Source: Puniceibacterium confluentis (GTDB taxonomy: Bacteria; Pseudomonadota; Alphaproteobacteria; Rhodobacterales; Rhodobacteraceae). Taken from it: a DNA stretch of 58,958 nucleotides. The notes below the pieces were generated by a model. That model saw only the letters and a list, made by a program, of their open reading frames with translations, made no database searches and was not told where the DNA came from. A program made the position numbers and the translations under genes. Location of the stretch: positions 1 through 58,958 of the forward strand of contig NZ_VOJI01000018.1 of the NCBI RefSeq assembly GCF_007923445.1, given 5' to 3'. This document shows, one piece after another, positions 26,424-39,358 of this stretch; position 1 is the first letter of the stretch; each line of letters opens with the position of its first letter.

Positions 26424-27194
26424 ATGTCGCCGATGAACGCCCAGTCCCCCCAGTTCAGTGCGCGTCTGGCGCGGACAGATGCGGATATACGGGCCGCGCA
26501 ACGCCTGCGCTATGATGTCTTCGTGCGCGAACTTGGCAGCGGCGGCGCGCTTGTCGATCACGAGGCCGGGCTGGAAAAGGATCGGTTCGACCCGTTTTTC
26601 GACCACCTTCTGCTGGTGGATCATGCGCGGCAGGACGCTGTGATCGGCGTGTACCGACTGTTGCGCGGCGATCGTGCCGCCGCCGCCGGCGGGTTCTATT
26701 CCGAAGCGGAATACGACCTTGACGCGTTGCACAAGTCGGGCCGGAAACTGCTGGAACTGGGGCGGTCGTGCCTGCATCCGGACTATCGCGGCGGTTCGGC
26801 CATGTTCCATCTGTGGCAGGCGCTGGCGGCCTATGTCGCGGATCACGGGATCGAGATCCTGTTCGGGGTGGCAAGCTTTCACGGCACCGATGTGCAGAAA
26901 CTGGCGCATCCGCTCAGCCATCTGCACTATCGTCACAGAGCGCCCGAAACGCTGCGCACGCGTGCGCGCACCTATCAGCCGATGGCCCTGTTGCCCGAGT
27001 CCGAGGTGGATCGCAAACGCGCCATGCTCGAGACTCCGGCCCTGATCAAGGCTTATCTGCGGCTGGGTGGCTGTGTCGGGGACGGCGCGTTTGTGGACAA
27101 GGCGTTCAACACCACGGATGTCTGTCTGCTGATCGACACCGCGCAGATGAATCAACGGCAGAAGAACCTGTATTCCCGGGACATTGCCGGGTGA
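26424..27194 (+). CDS. olsB: Ornithine-acyl-ACP N-acyltransferase OlsB
   Basis: The 256-residue protein is a GNAT-like acyltransferase with RLRYDVFVRELGS, EKDRFDPFFDHLLLVD, GVYRLLRGD, LELGRSCLHPDYRGGS and the C-terminal LIKAYLRLGGCVGDGAFVD, all typical of OlsB. It attaches a 3-hydroxy fatty acid to ornithine in the first step of ornithine-lipid synthesis. The start is chosen at ATG 26424; 26433 is an alternative. It overlaps olsA by 4 nt (GTGA). Confidence 0.92.
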   Translation: MSPMNAQSPQFSARLARTDADIRAAQRLRYDVFVRELGSGGALVDHEAGLEKDRFDPFFDHLLLVDHARQDAVIGVYRLLRGDRAAAAGGFYSEAEYDLDALHKSGRKLLELGRSCLHPDYRGGSAMFHLWQALAAYVADHGIEILFGVASFHGTDVQKLAHPLSHLHYRHRAPETLRTRARTYQPMALLPESEVDRKRAMLETPALIKAYLRLGGCVGDGAFVDKAFNTTDVCLLIDTAQMNQRQKNLYSRDIAG

Positions 27195-28027
27195 ACCCGA
27201 CCTGGACCACACCGGACGCTCTGCCACCGCACCGCCCGGGCGTGGCGGGGTGGCTGCGCATTCTGGGGCGCGGTTTGGTGCTGGGCACCGTGGTCTTTGG
27301 CGGGTTGGCGTTGCTGTTGCTGCTGCGTCTGTTCGAGAGGCCGCTGTGCGGCGTTGACCGGCCGGTCACGCCATACATCACCCAAGGGGTGTGTCGCGCG
27401 GCTTTTGTGATACTGCGGCTGCCGCTGGTGGTACGCGGACCAAGGATGACGGGCCCCGGGGCGGTGGTGGCCAACCATTCCTCGTGGCTGGATATCTTTG
27501 CGCTGAATGCCCGCAAGAATGTCTATTTCGTATCAAAATCCGAGGTCGCCGGCTGGCCGGGCATCGGATGGCTGGCGCGGGCGACCGGAACGGTGTTCAT
27601 CCGCCGCGACCCGCGCGAAGCGGCGCAGCAGGCGAAAATGTTCGAGGAAAGGCTGCTGCACCGCCACAGGCTGCTGTTCTTTCCGGAAGGCACCTCGACC
27701 GACGGATTGCGGGTTTTACCTTTTAAATCAACGCTTTTTGCGGCGTTCTTTGCCAATGGTCTGAAACATGAGTTGCAGATTCAGCCGGTCAGCGTGATCT
27801 ATCATGCCCCCGAAGGCGAAGATCCGCGGTTCTACGGCTGGTGGGGTGACATGAGTTTTGGCGAGCACCTGCTCAAGACACTCGCGGCACGGCGACAGGG
27901 GATCGTTGAACTGGTCTACCACCCCCCGGTACGGATCGACGCCTTTCCCAACCGCAAGTCACTGGCGAGCCACCTGGAAACACAGGTGCGTGCCGGTCAC
28001 AGCTTGGCCGGCGAGCACGCGGGCTGA
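27191..28027 (+). CDS. olsA: Lyso-ornithine lipid O-acyltransferase OlsA (1-acyl-glycerol-3-phosphate acyltransferase family)
   Basis: This 278-residue membrane enzyme has one N-terminal membrane helix (about 28-50), the PlsC motif NHSSWLD (HxxxxD), the second motif LLFFPEGTSTDG and IQPVSVIYHAP. It adds the second acyl chain to lyso-ornithine lipid. Translation begins at a GTG whose last bases overlap the olsB stop, so the two are coupled. Ornithine lipids replace phospholipids in many marine alphaproteobacteria. Confidence 0.92.
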   Translation: MNPTWTTPDALPPHRPGVAGWLRILGRGLVLGTVVFGGLALLLLLRLFERPLCGVDRPVTPYITQGVCRAAFVILRLPLVVRGPRMTGPGAVVANHSSWLDIFALNARKNVYFVSKSEVAGWPGIGWLARATGTVFIRRDPREAAQQAKMFEERLLHRHRLLFFPEGTSTDGLRVLPFKSTLFAAFFANGLKHELQIQPVSVIYHAPEGEDPRFYGWWGDMSFGEHLLKTLAARRQGIVELVYHPPVRIDAFPNRKSLASHLETQVRAGHSLAGEHAG

Positions 28028-28651
28028 TCAGCCGGTGATGGCGCGGGTCAGTCTGGCCAAGGCTTCGCCGGGGTTGTCACTTTCCCAGATCTCTGCACCG
28101 AATGCAAAGAAATCTGTTACAGAAGAGAGGCTTGCGATCTGTTCTTCGCCCAATGCGCCCTCGGCGACGCAGGGCAGCTCAATGACTTCCGACCACCACT
28201 TGAACAATTCCGGATCGACCACGGCGCCATCGCCCAGAGCGGTCGGTCCGACCGGGCCGAAGCTGATGTAGTCGGCGCCGGATTCACCCGCCGCCATGCC
28301 TTCGTGCCGGGACTGGGCGCAGTAGGCGCCAACGATCGCGTCATCCCCCAACTCCTTGCGTGCCCAACGGACCGAACGGGCACCGTCGAGCAGATGCACG
28401 CCGTCCAGTCCAAGCCGCTGCGCCAACACCACATGTGTGTCCAGAACCAGCGCGATGTCATACTGATGCGCCACATCGCGCACCGCGTCCGCCGCGCGCA
28501 GGATGCGATCTTCGTCACGGGTCGACAGGGCCAGGCGAATACAGGCGACCTCGGCAGAATCGAGAACCCCCGCAAGGGTTTGCGGAAAAGTGCTCAGGTC
28601 AAATTCTGGCGGTGTTATGAGATAGATCTGCGGGTGTTCGGTTTCGGCCAT
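28028..28651 (-). CDS. Thiamine phosphate synthase/TenI-like protein with altered active site
   Basis: The 207-residue protein has the ThiE/TenI barrel: IYLITPPEFD, ALVLDTHVVLAQRLGLDGVHL, GADYISFGPVGPTAL, PCVAEGALGEEQI. Several synthase residues differ: the family's IxNDR-type segment reads LVLDTHV, the GVHxGQED loop reads GVHLLDGARS, and the Thr-Lys loop after GPxxPT is missing. It may be a TenI-like or otherwise repurposed relative. Its stop abuts the olsA stop with no gap; it is convergent with that gene and stands alone. Confidence 0.75.
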   Translation of the reverse strand: MAETEHPQIYLITPPEFDLSTFPQTLAGVLDSAEVACIRLALSTRDEDRILRAADAVRDVAHQYDIALVLDTHVVLAQRLGLDGVHLLDGARSVRWARKELGDDAIVGAYCAQSRHEGMAAGESGADYISFGPVGPTALGDGAVVDPELFKWWSEVIELPCVAEGALGEEQIASLSSVTDFFAFGAEIWESDNPGEALARLTRAITG

Positions 28652-28714
28652 CGGGTCGGCTCCTGATAGGATTTGGCTCGCTATAAAGGGACAAATCCCT
28701 TTTGACCATTGTTC

Positions 28715-29050
28715 TCAGCGCAATTTCGGCGGCAGCGAGTCGGTAAAGTCGCAGGCCATCTTCAGCCAGGCGGCGCGGCTCTTGTCATCGGCCATGCCGT
28801 CGGCGTCGACGTCGATCAGCCCGCCCATGGTGCGACCGGTAAAGGCCATGGGGCTGGCGCCCGGTATGGCCAGAGCCTTGTCGATGCTGGCCTTGCCGAC
28901 CCGGTACATGGCGCCGCCCTTGTGCAGACCACAGAGCATGTGGCCCTCGCGCATGAAACACAGACCTCCGAACATCCGGACTTCGCGGATGCCCTCCAGG
29001 TCTGCCAGATCACCGCGCATGAGGTCGAGAAGCCCCGGATCAACGGCCAT
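28715..29050 (-). CDS. TfoX N-terminal domain protein
   Basis: The 111-residue protein matches the TfoX/Sxy N-terminal domain: VREVRMFGGLCFMREGHMLCG-like core and YRVGKASIDKAL, then TGRTMGGLIDVDADGM and the C-terminal AAWLKMACDFTDSLPPK. In Vibrio and Haemophilus full-length TfoX promotes competence; single-domain versions are of unknown role. The ATG at 29050 has a GGGAGGA site. The frame stays open further upstream but has no support. Confidence 0.88.
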   Translation of the reverse strand: MAVDPGLLDLMRGDLADLEGIREVRMFGGLCFMREGHMLCGLHKGGAMYRVGKASIDKALAIPGASPMAFTGRTMGGLIDVDADGMADDKSRAAWLKMACDFTDSLPPKLR

Positions 29051-29191
29051 GTTCTGATCCTCCCCTGGATGCCAAAGTAGCCAAACGGCAGCCCCTAGGA
29101 AAGCAGAGGGTTTTCGCGTGGCCTGCCGCGCTTTGTTGCAGCCGCGCGTCCGCATGGTATGAGACCGCAACAGTCCGACAGGAGCCTCGTC

Positions 29192-29938
29192 ATGCCGACA
29201 GAAACGCCGCAACCTGCCTTTGTGCTGGTCAACCCGCAGATGGGCGAGAACATCGGCGCCGCGGCGCGGGCGATGTGGAACTTCGGCCTTGACCGAATGC
29301 GGCTGGTCGCGCCCCGCGACGGCTGGCCGAACCAGAGCGCGGTGGCGATGGCCGCGGGGGCCGGGCGGTTGCTGGACGAGGCGCTGCTTGCGGCGACCAC
29401 GGCCGAGGCGGTGGCGGATTGCACCTTTGTCATGGCCACAACCGCGCGCAACCGCGATCTGACCAAGCCGATCTACGCGCCCGAGCACGCCATGCAGATC
29501 GCCCGCGATCGCATCGGACGCGGTGAAAAGGTCGCGGTGCTGTTCGGGCCGGAACGCGCCGGACTCGAGAACCCGGACATTGCACTGGCCAATGCGATCA
29601 TCTCGGTGCCGGTCAACCCCGCGTTCGCCTCGCTCAACCTGGCGCAATGTGTGCTGCTGACTGCCTATGAATGGCAGCGTCACGCGGTCGAGATCACGCC
29701 CGAAACCACCGAGCTTGCCGGCGGGCAATGGGCGAACCAGACCGAGGTGCAGAAGCTGTCGGAACACTACGAGGACCGGATGAGCGACGCGGGATTCTTC
29801 TTTCCCGAACACAAGGCCGACAGCATGAAGCTGAACCTGCGCAATCTCTGGTCGCGGATGCCGCTGACCCAGGCGGATGTGCGGATGCTACACGGCATCA
29901 TGCGGCAAATGGTGCGCTGGAAAGAACGTGGCGACTGA
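29192..29938 (+). CDS. trmJ: tRNA (cytidine/uridine-2'-O-)-methyltransferase TrmJ
   Basis: This 248-residue SPOUT enzyme has FVLVNPQMGENIGAAARAMWNFGL, VMATTARNRD, VAVLFGPERAGLENPDI and VPVNPAFASLNLAQCV, the three SPOUT motifs of the TrmJ group that 2'-O-methylates position 32 of tRNA. A C-terminal helical tail follows. The ATG at 29192 has an AGGAG site. Confidence 0.92.
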   Translation: MPTETPQPAFVLVNPQMGENIGAAARAMWNFGLDRMRLVAPRDGWPNQSAVAMAAGAGRLLDEALLAATTAEAVADCTFVMATTARNRDLTKPIYAPEHAMQIARDRIGRGEKVAVLFGPERAGLENPDIALANAIISVPVNPAFASLNLAQCVLLTAYEWQRHAVEITPETTELAGGQWANQTEVQKLSEHYEDRMSDAGFFFPEHKADSMKLNLRNLWSRMPLTQADVRMLHGIMRQMVRWKERGD

Positions 29939-29992
29939 CTTGAAGCTCCGGGGTGTGGAGCCTACTGTTCCGGCGACATGAAGGAGCGGGAT

Positions 29993-31147
29993 ATGAGCGG
30001 AAAACGCAGTATCTTTGAAGAGGTTGGCGCGGAACCCGCCAAGGCTAGGGCCGCGCTGCCCAAGGGAGGCATGATCGACGCGGGCAAGCGTGGCGCACGG
30101 GGCGGTATCCGTCTGTGGCTGATGCTGCTGTTTGCGCTGGTGCTGGTGATGATCGTCGTCGGTGGACTGACGCGGCTGACGGATTCGGGGTTGTCGATCA
30201 CCGAATGGCGTCCCGTCACCGGTGCCTTGCCGCCGATGGACGCGGCCAGCTGGCAGGCCGAGTTCGAAAAATACCAGGCAATTCCGGAATACCAGTTGCA
30301 GAACAAGGGCATGAGCCTTGCCGAGTTCCAGTTCATCTATTGGTGGGAATGGGGCCACCGGCAATTGGGCCGGGTGATCGGGCTTGTCTGGGCCTTGGGG
30401 TTCCTTGGTTTTCTGGCGGCGCGGCAGATTCCGCGCGGCTGGACCGCGCGTCTGGCGCTGTTGGGCGTTCTGGGCGGCGCGCAGGGGGCGATCGGCTGGT
30501 GGATGGTGTCCTCGGGGCTTGGCGGCGAGCGTCTCGACGTGGCGAGCTACCGGCTGGCGACACATCTGGGGCTGGCGTTCGTCATCCTGGGGCTGATCGC
30601 CTGGTATGTGTTCGCCCTGGGTCGGGACGAGCGCGAGATGCTGCAGGCGCGGCGGGCCCGCGAGACCGGGCTGGCCAGGCTGGCGACCGCGCTGGCGGCG
30701 CTTGCTTTCGTGCAGATCCTGATCGGGGCGCTGGTCGCTGGAATAGACGCCGGGCGCAATTATACCGACTGGCCGCTGATGGCCGGCGCCTTTCTGCCGC
30801 CGACGCCGTTCGAGATCGAACCGTTGTGGCGCAATTTCTTTGAGAACGACGGGCTGGTGCAGTTCATCCACCGCATGGTGGGATATCTGCTGCTGGCCTT
30901 CGGCATCCATGTCTGGGTCAGATCACGCCGTTCGCCCAACGGACAGACCCGGTTCCGCTTCAACGCGGTGCTGGCGATGCTGGTTCTGCAGATGGTGCTG
31001 GGCATTGCGACAGTGCTGTACGGCGCGCCCTGGCAGGCGGCAATCCTGCACCAGATCGGCGCGGTCGCGCTTTGGGTCCTGCTGTTGCGGGCGCGCTTTG
31101 TGGCGCAGTTTCCGATCTTCCAATCCGTAAGGGGAACCGTGCGATGA
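29993..31147 (+). CDS. ctaA: Haem A synthase (COX15/CtaA)
   Basis: This 384-residue membrane protein has about eight helices. Key motifs are GGLTRLTDSGLSITEWRP, FIYWWEWGHRQLGR, YRLATHLGLAFVILG, GALVAGIDAGRNYTDWPLMAG, FIHRMVGYLLLA and LHQIGAVALW, with the haem-ligand histidines. It converts haem O to haem A for cytochrome aa3 oxidase. The ATG at 29993 has a GGAG site; an in-frame ATG 15 nt upstream is less likely. Its stop overlaps the following peptidase start (ATGA). Confidence 0.96.
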   Translation: MSGKRSIFEEVGAEPAKARAALPKGGMIDAGKRGARGGIRLWLMLLFALVLVMIVVGGLTRLTDSGLSITEWRPVTGALPPMDAASWQAEFEKYQAIPEYQLQNKGMSLAEFQFIYWWEWGHRQLGRVIGLVWALGFLGFLAARQIPRGWTARLALLGVLGGAQGAIGWWMVSSGLGGERLDVASYRLATHLGLAFVILGLIAWYVFALGRDEREMLQARRARETGLARLATALAALAFVQILIGALVAGIDAGRNYTDWPLMAGAFLPPTPFEIEPLWRNFFENDGLVQFIHRMVGYLLLAFGIHVWVRSRRSPNGQTRFRFNAVLAMLVLQMVLGIATVLYGAPWQAAILHQIGAVALWVLLLRARFVAQFPIFQSVRGTVR

Positions 31148-32619
31148 ACGCATATGACGATCTGATGGCCTTTCAACGCGAAACCACGGCACTGGGCCAG
31201 ATCGCCGGTCGGCTGGGATGGGATCAGGAAACGGTGATGCCGCGCGGTGCCGGGGCGCAGCGCGGCGAAGAGATGGCCGCGATCGAAGCAGTGCTGCATG
31301 CGCGCCGCACCGACCCAAAGGTCGGCGACTGGCTTGACCTGATCAGCGACGAAGCGCTGGACATGGTGGGACAGGCACAGATGCGCCACATCCGCCGCAC
31401 ATATGAGCGCACGCGCCGGGTTCCGTCCCGGCTGGCCGCCGAACTCGCCCGGGTGACCAGCGCCGCTCAGGGCGTCTGGGCCGATGCACGTGCCAGGGAC
31501 GATTTTGCCGCTTTTGCCCCGACCCTGAAACAGGTGCTTGCGCTGCGCCGCGAAGAGGGGGCGGCGCTGTCGCAGGGCGGCGATGTCTATGACGCATTGC
31601 TGGACAACTACGAGCCCGGAGCGACCGCGGCCGGTCTGGAACAGATGTTCGGCGCACTGCGCCCGCGTCTGGTGGATCTGCGGCAGCGTATCCTGGCGCA
31701 ACCGCAGCCCGGCGGTTTGCAGGGCGACTTTGACGAGGCGGCACAGATGAAGCTGTCGCGCCAGATTGCCAAGGTGTTCGGCTATGACATGAGCCGCGGC
31801 CGGGTCGACAAGGCGGTGCATCCGTTCTCGTCCGGTTCCGGAAACGATGTGCGCATCACCACGCGTACCAGTCCGACAGACCCGTTCAACTGCATATACT
31901 CGACGATTCACGAGGTCGGGCACGCCTGTTACGAGCAGAGAGTGGCGCAGGACTACCACCTCACGCCGCTGGGCGAGGGGGTGTCGATGGGCGTGCATGA
32001 AAGCCAGAGCCGGATCTACGAGAACCAGCTGGGCCGCAGCCGGGCCTTTACCGGATGGCTGTTCGGGCAGATGGTCGCGACCTTCGGCGATATCGGCGTC
32101 AGGGATGCGGTGGACTTCCATGCCGCCGTCAACCGGGTGCACAACGGTTTTATCCGCACCGAATCCGACGAGGTGCAGTACAACCTGCATGTGCTGATGC
32201 GCTTTGATCTAGAACGCGCTCTGATCAGCCGGGCGCTCGAGGTCGAGGATCTCGAGGCGGCGTGGAATTCCCGCTTTCTGAGCGATTTCGGTTTTGCGGT
32301 GGATCGTCCGTCAAACGGGGTGCTGCAGGATGTGCACTGGTCCGTGGGGCTGTTCGGATATTTTCCGACCTACACGCTGGGCAATGTCTATGCCGGGTGC
32401 CTGCATCAGGCGCTTCGCACGGCGGTTCCGGATCTGGACGATCAGCTGTCGCAGGGCGAACTGGGGGCCGCGACGACCTGGCTGGGTGAAAACGTACAGC
32501 AATACGGCGGCCTGCATCACCCGCGCGACGTGATCGCCAGGGCGTGCGGCTTTGAGCCGAACGAAGGTCCGCTGCTGGACTATCTCGACACGAAATTCGG
32601 CGACATCTACTCCATCTGA
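31144..32619 (+). CDS. M32 family metallo-carboxypeptidase (carboxypeptidase Taq type)
   Basis: This 491-residue zinc carboxypeptidase has HEVGH at 256-260 and the downstream glutamate in GVHESQSRIYENQLGRS. Other M32 markers are WDQETVMPRGA, VRITTRT and PTYTLGNVYAGCL. It is helical, without a signal peptide, so cytoplasmic. It trims C-terminal residues from peptides. Translation is coupled to ctaA through ATGA although no functional link is known. Confidence 0.95.
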   Translation: MNAYDDLMAFQRETTALGQIAGRLGWDQETVMPRGAGAQRGEEMAAIEAVLHARRTDPKVGDWLDLISDEALDMVGQAQMRHIRRTYERTRRVPSRLAAELARVTSAAQGVWADARARDDFAAFAPTLKQVLALRREEGAALSQGGDVYDALLDNYEPGATAAGLEQMFGALRPRLVDLRQRILAQPQPGGLQGDFDEAAQMKLSRQIAKVFGYDMSRGRVDKAVHPFSSGSGNDVRITTRTSPTDPFNCIYSTIHEVGHACYEQRVAQDYHLTPLGEGVSMGVHESQSRIYENQLGRSRAFTGWLFGQMVATFGDIGVRDAVDFHAAVNRVHNGFIRTESDEVQYNLHVLMRFDLERALISRALEVEDLEAAWNSRFLSDFGFAVDRPSNGVLQDVHWSVGLFGYFPTYTLGNVYAGCLHQALRTAVPDLDDQLSQGELGAATTWLGENVQQYGGLHHPRDVIARACGFEPNEGPLLDYLDTKFGDIYSI

Positions 32620-32754
32620 TCCCCCGGGCACGACGCGGCGCGCAGTGCCGCAGTCCGGGGGTGCCTCCGGGCGCGGGCGCCGCGGGGGCAGAGAACCTGC
32701 ATAAAATGGCCCCATTCAGGCAGTATGCCGACCTCTGGATCAGAGGTAGACGCC

Positions 32755-34008
32755 ATGAACAGACCCATTGCGACGCATTCCGGTTCAGCGCGGGGCCAGG
32801 ACGCGGCCGCGCCTGTGCCGGTGAGGATCGACCAGATCGACACGCTGGACGGGTTCGATCGCCTGCGTCCCTTTTGGGATCAGCTGCACGCAGGCGACCC
32901 GGACTCGGGGGTGTTTCTGTCACATGGATGGCTGCGGGCGCTGTTTGCAGAGAACCCTGGCGACTGGGTTGTGTTCGCTCTGCGCCATCCGGGCGACCCT
33001 GCACGGCTCGTCGCCGGTCTACCCCTGCGCCGCCAATTGCGCTGGAGCCGGTCGCAACAGAGGTTTCTCACCACCTATGCAGCGGCCGGACGGCTGTGTT
33101 TCACCGAATACACCGGCTTTGTCTGTGATCCGGCCCGGGAATCCTGGGCCCTTGCGGCTTTGGGTCGCCATGTCGCGGCGCAGCCCTGGGCCCGGTTTGC
33201 CCTGCGCTACGAGCCGACAAACCGCCGGTTGCGGACCTTTTCCGCCGCCTTTTCCGCCCCAGAGTTTGCCGTCTCCTGGCCCGATCACAGGATCAACCGT
33301 GGCGAGACGGATCAACTTGTCTGCCCGCAGATCCCGCTGCCCGGGGACTTTGACAGCTATCTCGAGGGCCGCAGCCGCAACACCAGAAAGAAGATCCGCA
33401 AGACCATGCGGCGGTATTTCGGCGCAGGAGAGGTTGTGGCCAAAACGCAGGAAGATGTCGCCTTTGAGCCTCTGCGCGAAGGTTTGCTGGATCACTGGGC
33501 CGCCCGCTGGGAAGCCGAGAATTCGCCTGCGCGGTTGGAGCTTGTGCGCGGCAAGTACCGCCGGATGATTGACCGGGCGCAGGCTCTGGGTCTGCTGTAC
33601 ATGCCGTCGCTGTGGCAGGGCGACAGGATGATCGGCGCACTGGGTTTTGTCGTCGATCCCGAGGCCGGCGCCTATCATTGCATGGTGACCGGCCGCGACA
33701 CGGGGGTCGGGGACATCGACGTCGGGTTGCTGATGCATGCCCACGCGATTTCGGATGTCATCCGCAGGGGCGGGCGCCTCTACGACTTTGGACATGGCAC
33801 CGAGCCCTACAAGTTCCACTACGCCAGCACGACGTTGCAACTGGGCAATCTTGAGGTCCTGCGGCGAAACGATGACATCCTTGATCCGGCGCAGATGCCG
33901 CAGGCGCTGATCCGCTGTCAGAAGATGTTGGCCCGGGGCAGGACCAGGGATCTGAATGCCGCGCTGACGCAGTTGGCCAAAGCCGGTGGCCGGGCTGCCA
34001 ATCCCTGA
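32755..34008 (+). CDS. GNAT/CelD-like acyltransferase (Acetyltransf_6)
   Basis: The 417-residue protein has FLSHGWLRALF and GDWVVFALR near the N-terminus. The C-terminal GNAT-like half reads YLEGRSRNTRKKIRKTMRRY, GLLYMPSLWQGDRMIGALGF, and RLYDFGHGTEPYKFHYA, the pattern of the CelD/BcsL group linked to exopolysaccharide or cellulose modification. No polysaccharide genes flank it, so the acceptor is unknown. The ATG at 32755 has AGAGGT upstream. Confidence 0.82.
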   Translation: MNRPIATHSGSARGQDAAAPVPVRIDQIDTLDGFDRLRPFWDQLHAGDPDSGVFLSHGWLRALFAENPGDWVVFALRHPGDPARLVAGLPLRRQLRWSRSQQRFLTTYAAAGRLCFTEYTGFVCDPARESWALAALGRHVAAQPWARFALRYEPTNRRLRTFSAAFSAPEFAVSWPDHRINRGETDQLVCPQIPLPGDFDSYLEGRSRNTRKKIRKTMRRYFGAGEVVAKTQEDVAFEPLREGLLDHWAARWEAENSPARLELVRGKYRRMIDRAQALGLLYMPSLWQGDRMIGALGFVVDPEAGAYHCMVTGRDTGVGDIDVGLLMHAHAISDVIRRGGRLYDFGHGTEPYKFHYASTTLQLGNLEVLRRNDDILDPAQMPQALIRCQKMLARGRTRDLNAALTQLAKAGGRAANP

Positions 34009-34066
34009 AACGTGAAGGTGGCTTCAGCCGGTGGTCCGGGTCACACGGCCCGGTCGGCGGAACAGG

Positions 34067-34094
34067 AAAAGCCGGGCATTTCTGCCCGGCTTTT
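34067..34094. terminator. Bidirectional terminator between the CelD-like gene and gyrA
   Basis: AAAAGCCGGGCA and TGCCCGGCTTTT form a perfect 12-bp stem with a 4-nt loop, with A and T runs within the stem ends. It serves the two convergent genes. Confidence 0.9.
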
Positions 34095-34121
34095 GGGTTT
34101 CCGGTTGAGGCTGACAGGCCG

Positions 34122-36887
<2,766 letters not shown>

Positions 36888-37083
36888 GTGATCTACCTGT
36901 CCGTCATTTTTCTATATCTTGTTGGGGAGGGTATATCAGACGCAGGATGCAGGGCGCAATGGCTGCTGGCGGGCATTTCTGGCAGCCACCGGAGGTGACT
37001 GATAACACACTGTTTTTATTGAAAAGTAAATTGCTGCTTGGCATGATTCCTTTGTTGCCGAGGCAAACACGAGGAGTAGTGAG

Positions 37084-37350
37084 ATGCAGAGCGAAACGGA
37101 GTTGATGCTGCGTGGCTATGGTCTGACCACGGCCGAGATCTATTATCGGATGCCGGACTACAAGAACGTGCTGAACACGTTCATCTGGCAGGAATACGAT
37201 CTGGCACCGGACCACAGGAAACTGTTCGATTTCATCGAATTCTGGCAGGACAGCATAGAGGGACCGTTGCATTCGGTCCGCTTTACCCACCGCAAGATGA
37301 TCGCGGCCGGCGAATGGCGCCAGGTCGTGGGCGAATTCCGCTATCATTGA
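37084..37350 (+). CDS. usg: Usg family protein
   Basis: The 88-residue protein reads LRGYGLTTAEIYYRMPDYKN, FIWQEYDLAPDHRKLFDFIEFWQ and EGPLHSVRFTHRKMI, which matches Usg, named for its place upstream of trp genes in Caulobacter. Here no trp gene is near. A GAGGAG site precedes the ATG. Function is unknown. It is divergent from gyrA. Confidence 0.88.
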   Translation: MQSETELMLRGYGLTTAEIYYRMPDYKNVLNTFIWQEYDLAPDHRKLFDFIEFWQDSIEGPLHSVRFTHRKMIAAGEWRQVVGEFRYH

Positions 37351-37370
37351 GGGTGGATTGGAGGCCGGGT

Positions 37371-37397
37371 CGCGGAGGGGGACAGTCCTCCTCCGCG
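37371..37397. repeat. GC-rich hairpin between usg and the SYLF lipoprotein gene
   Basis: cgcggagggg and ctcctccgcg pair over 10 bp with one mismatch around a 7-nt loop. There is no T run, so it is at most a weak convergent terminator. Confidence 0.4.
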
Positions 37398-37512
37398 CAG
37401 GTATTGCCGCGCGCGGTCGCCAGGGTTCCCTCCGCCGATAAGGGCGGGCGGGCTTACCTGCGCCCGCAGCGATGGCGCTACGGGGCCCGCGCGTCCCGGG
37501 ATTGCGATACCA

Positions 37513-38070
37513 TCACGGAATGATGCGGCTGTATTTGACGCCGTCCAGCGTGGCGCCCACCCGCAGGCCGGATTGGCCAAAGACCACCGCGATGACCGGG
37601 GACAGGGACGTGGTGGTCTCTGCCGCCAGGGTCTCGCCGCGCTCCGGCGTTGCATACTCGATGTTTGCGCTGGCGGCCCAGCCCGGCGAGCGGCGGAAGT
37701 TCATCAGCGCGTCGTCGGTCATGAAAAACAGCACATGGGCGTACTGCTGCGCGCCGATCTGCAATCCGGCGCTGGCCTTGGTGGTCGAGTAATAGTCCAC
37801 CGTCACGCCGCCGACCCGCAGCGCGCCGCGACCATATGCGCCGCCAAGACCCAGACCGGCTTCGGTGACAAGTGGCATCACCAGCACGCCGGTCGACTTT
37901 GTCTCGAGCTGACGGGTGTTGGGGTACTCGCTGTACAGTTGCGACAGTGTGGCATCGACGCGGGCGTCGATGGTGGCCGGACCGCGGCTGCCGATGCCGT
38001 TGTTACAGGCGGCCAGAAAGGCCACAGCGCCAAGCGCAAGGGAAAAGCCGCGTCGCGTGAAATCTGTCAT
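37513..38070 (-). CDS. SYLF (YSC84)-domain lipoprotein
   Basis: The 185-residue protein has a lipobox FLAAC (Cys22) after a short N-terminal segment with RR, and then a SYLF-type domain: KSTGVLVMPLVTEAGLGLGG, YGRGALRVGG, VDYYSTTKASAGLQIGAQQYAHVLFFMTDDAL. Bacterial SYLF lipoproteins sit in the periplasm and the domain binds lipid in eukaryotic relatives. Function here is unknown. It is transcribed away from hemB's end region as a single gene. Confidence 0.82.
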   Translation of the reverse strand: MTDFTRRGFSLALGAVAFLAACNNGIGSRGPATIDARVDATLSQLYSEYPNTRQLETKSTGVLVMPLVTEAGLGLGGAYGRGALRVGGVTVDYYSTTKASAGLQIGAQQYAHVLFFMTDDALMNFRRSPGWAASANIEYATPERGETLAAETTTSLSPVIAVVFGQSGLRVGATLDGVKYSRIIP

Positions 38071-38189
38071 GGAACCGCTCTTTTGTTGTTTGACATGCCT
38101 CGGGTCCGGCTGTGTCGCCGGTTGTCGCAGTTTATACCGCGAAAGGCCGCGGGTGTCACCACCGTTGGCGCGTCTTCGGCGCTGTAGCG

Positions 38190-39335
<1,146 letters not shown>

Positions 39336-39358
39336 TCATCGTGTTTGAAGTGATCGAC

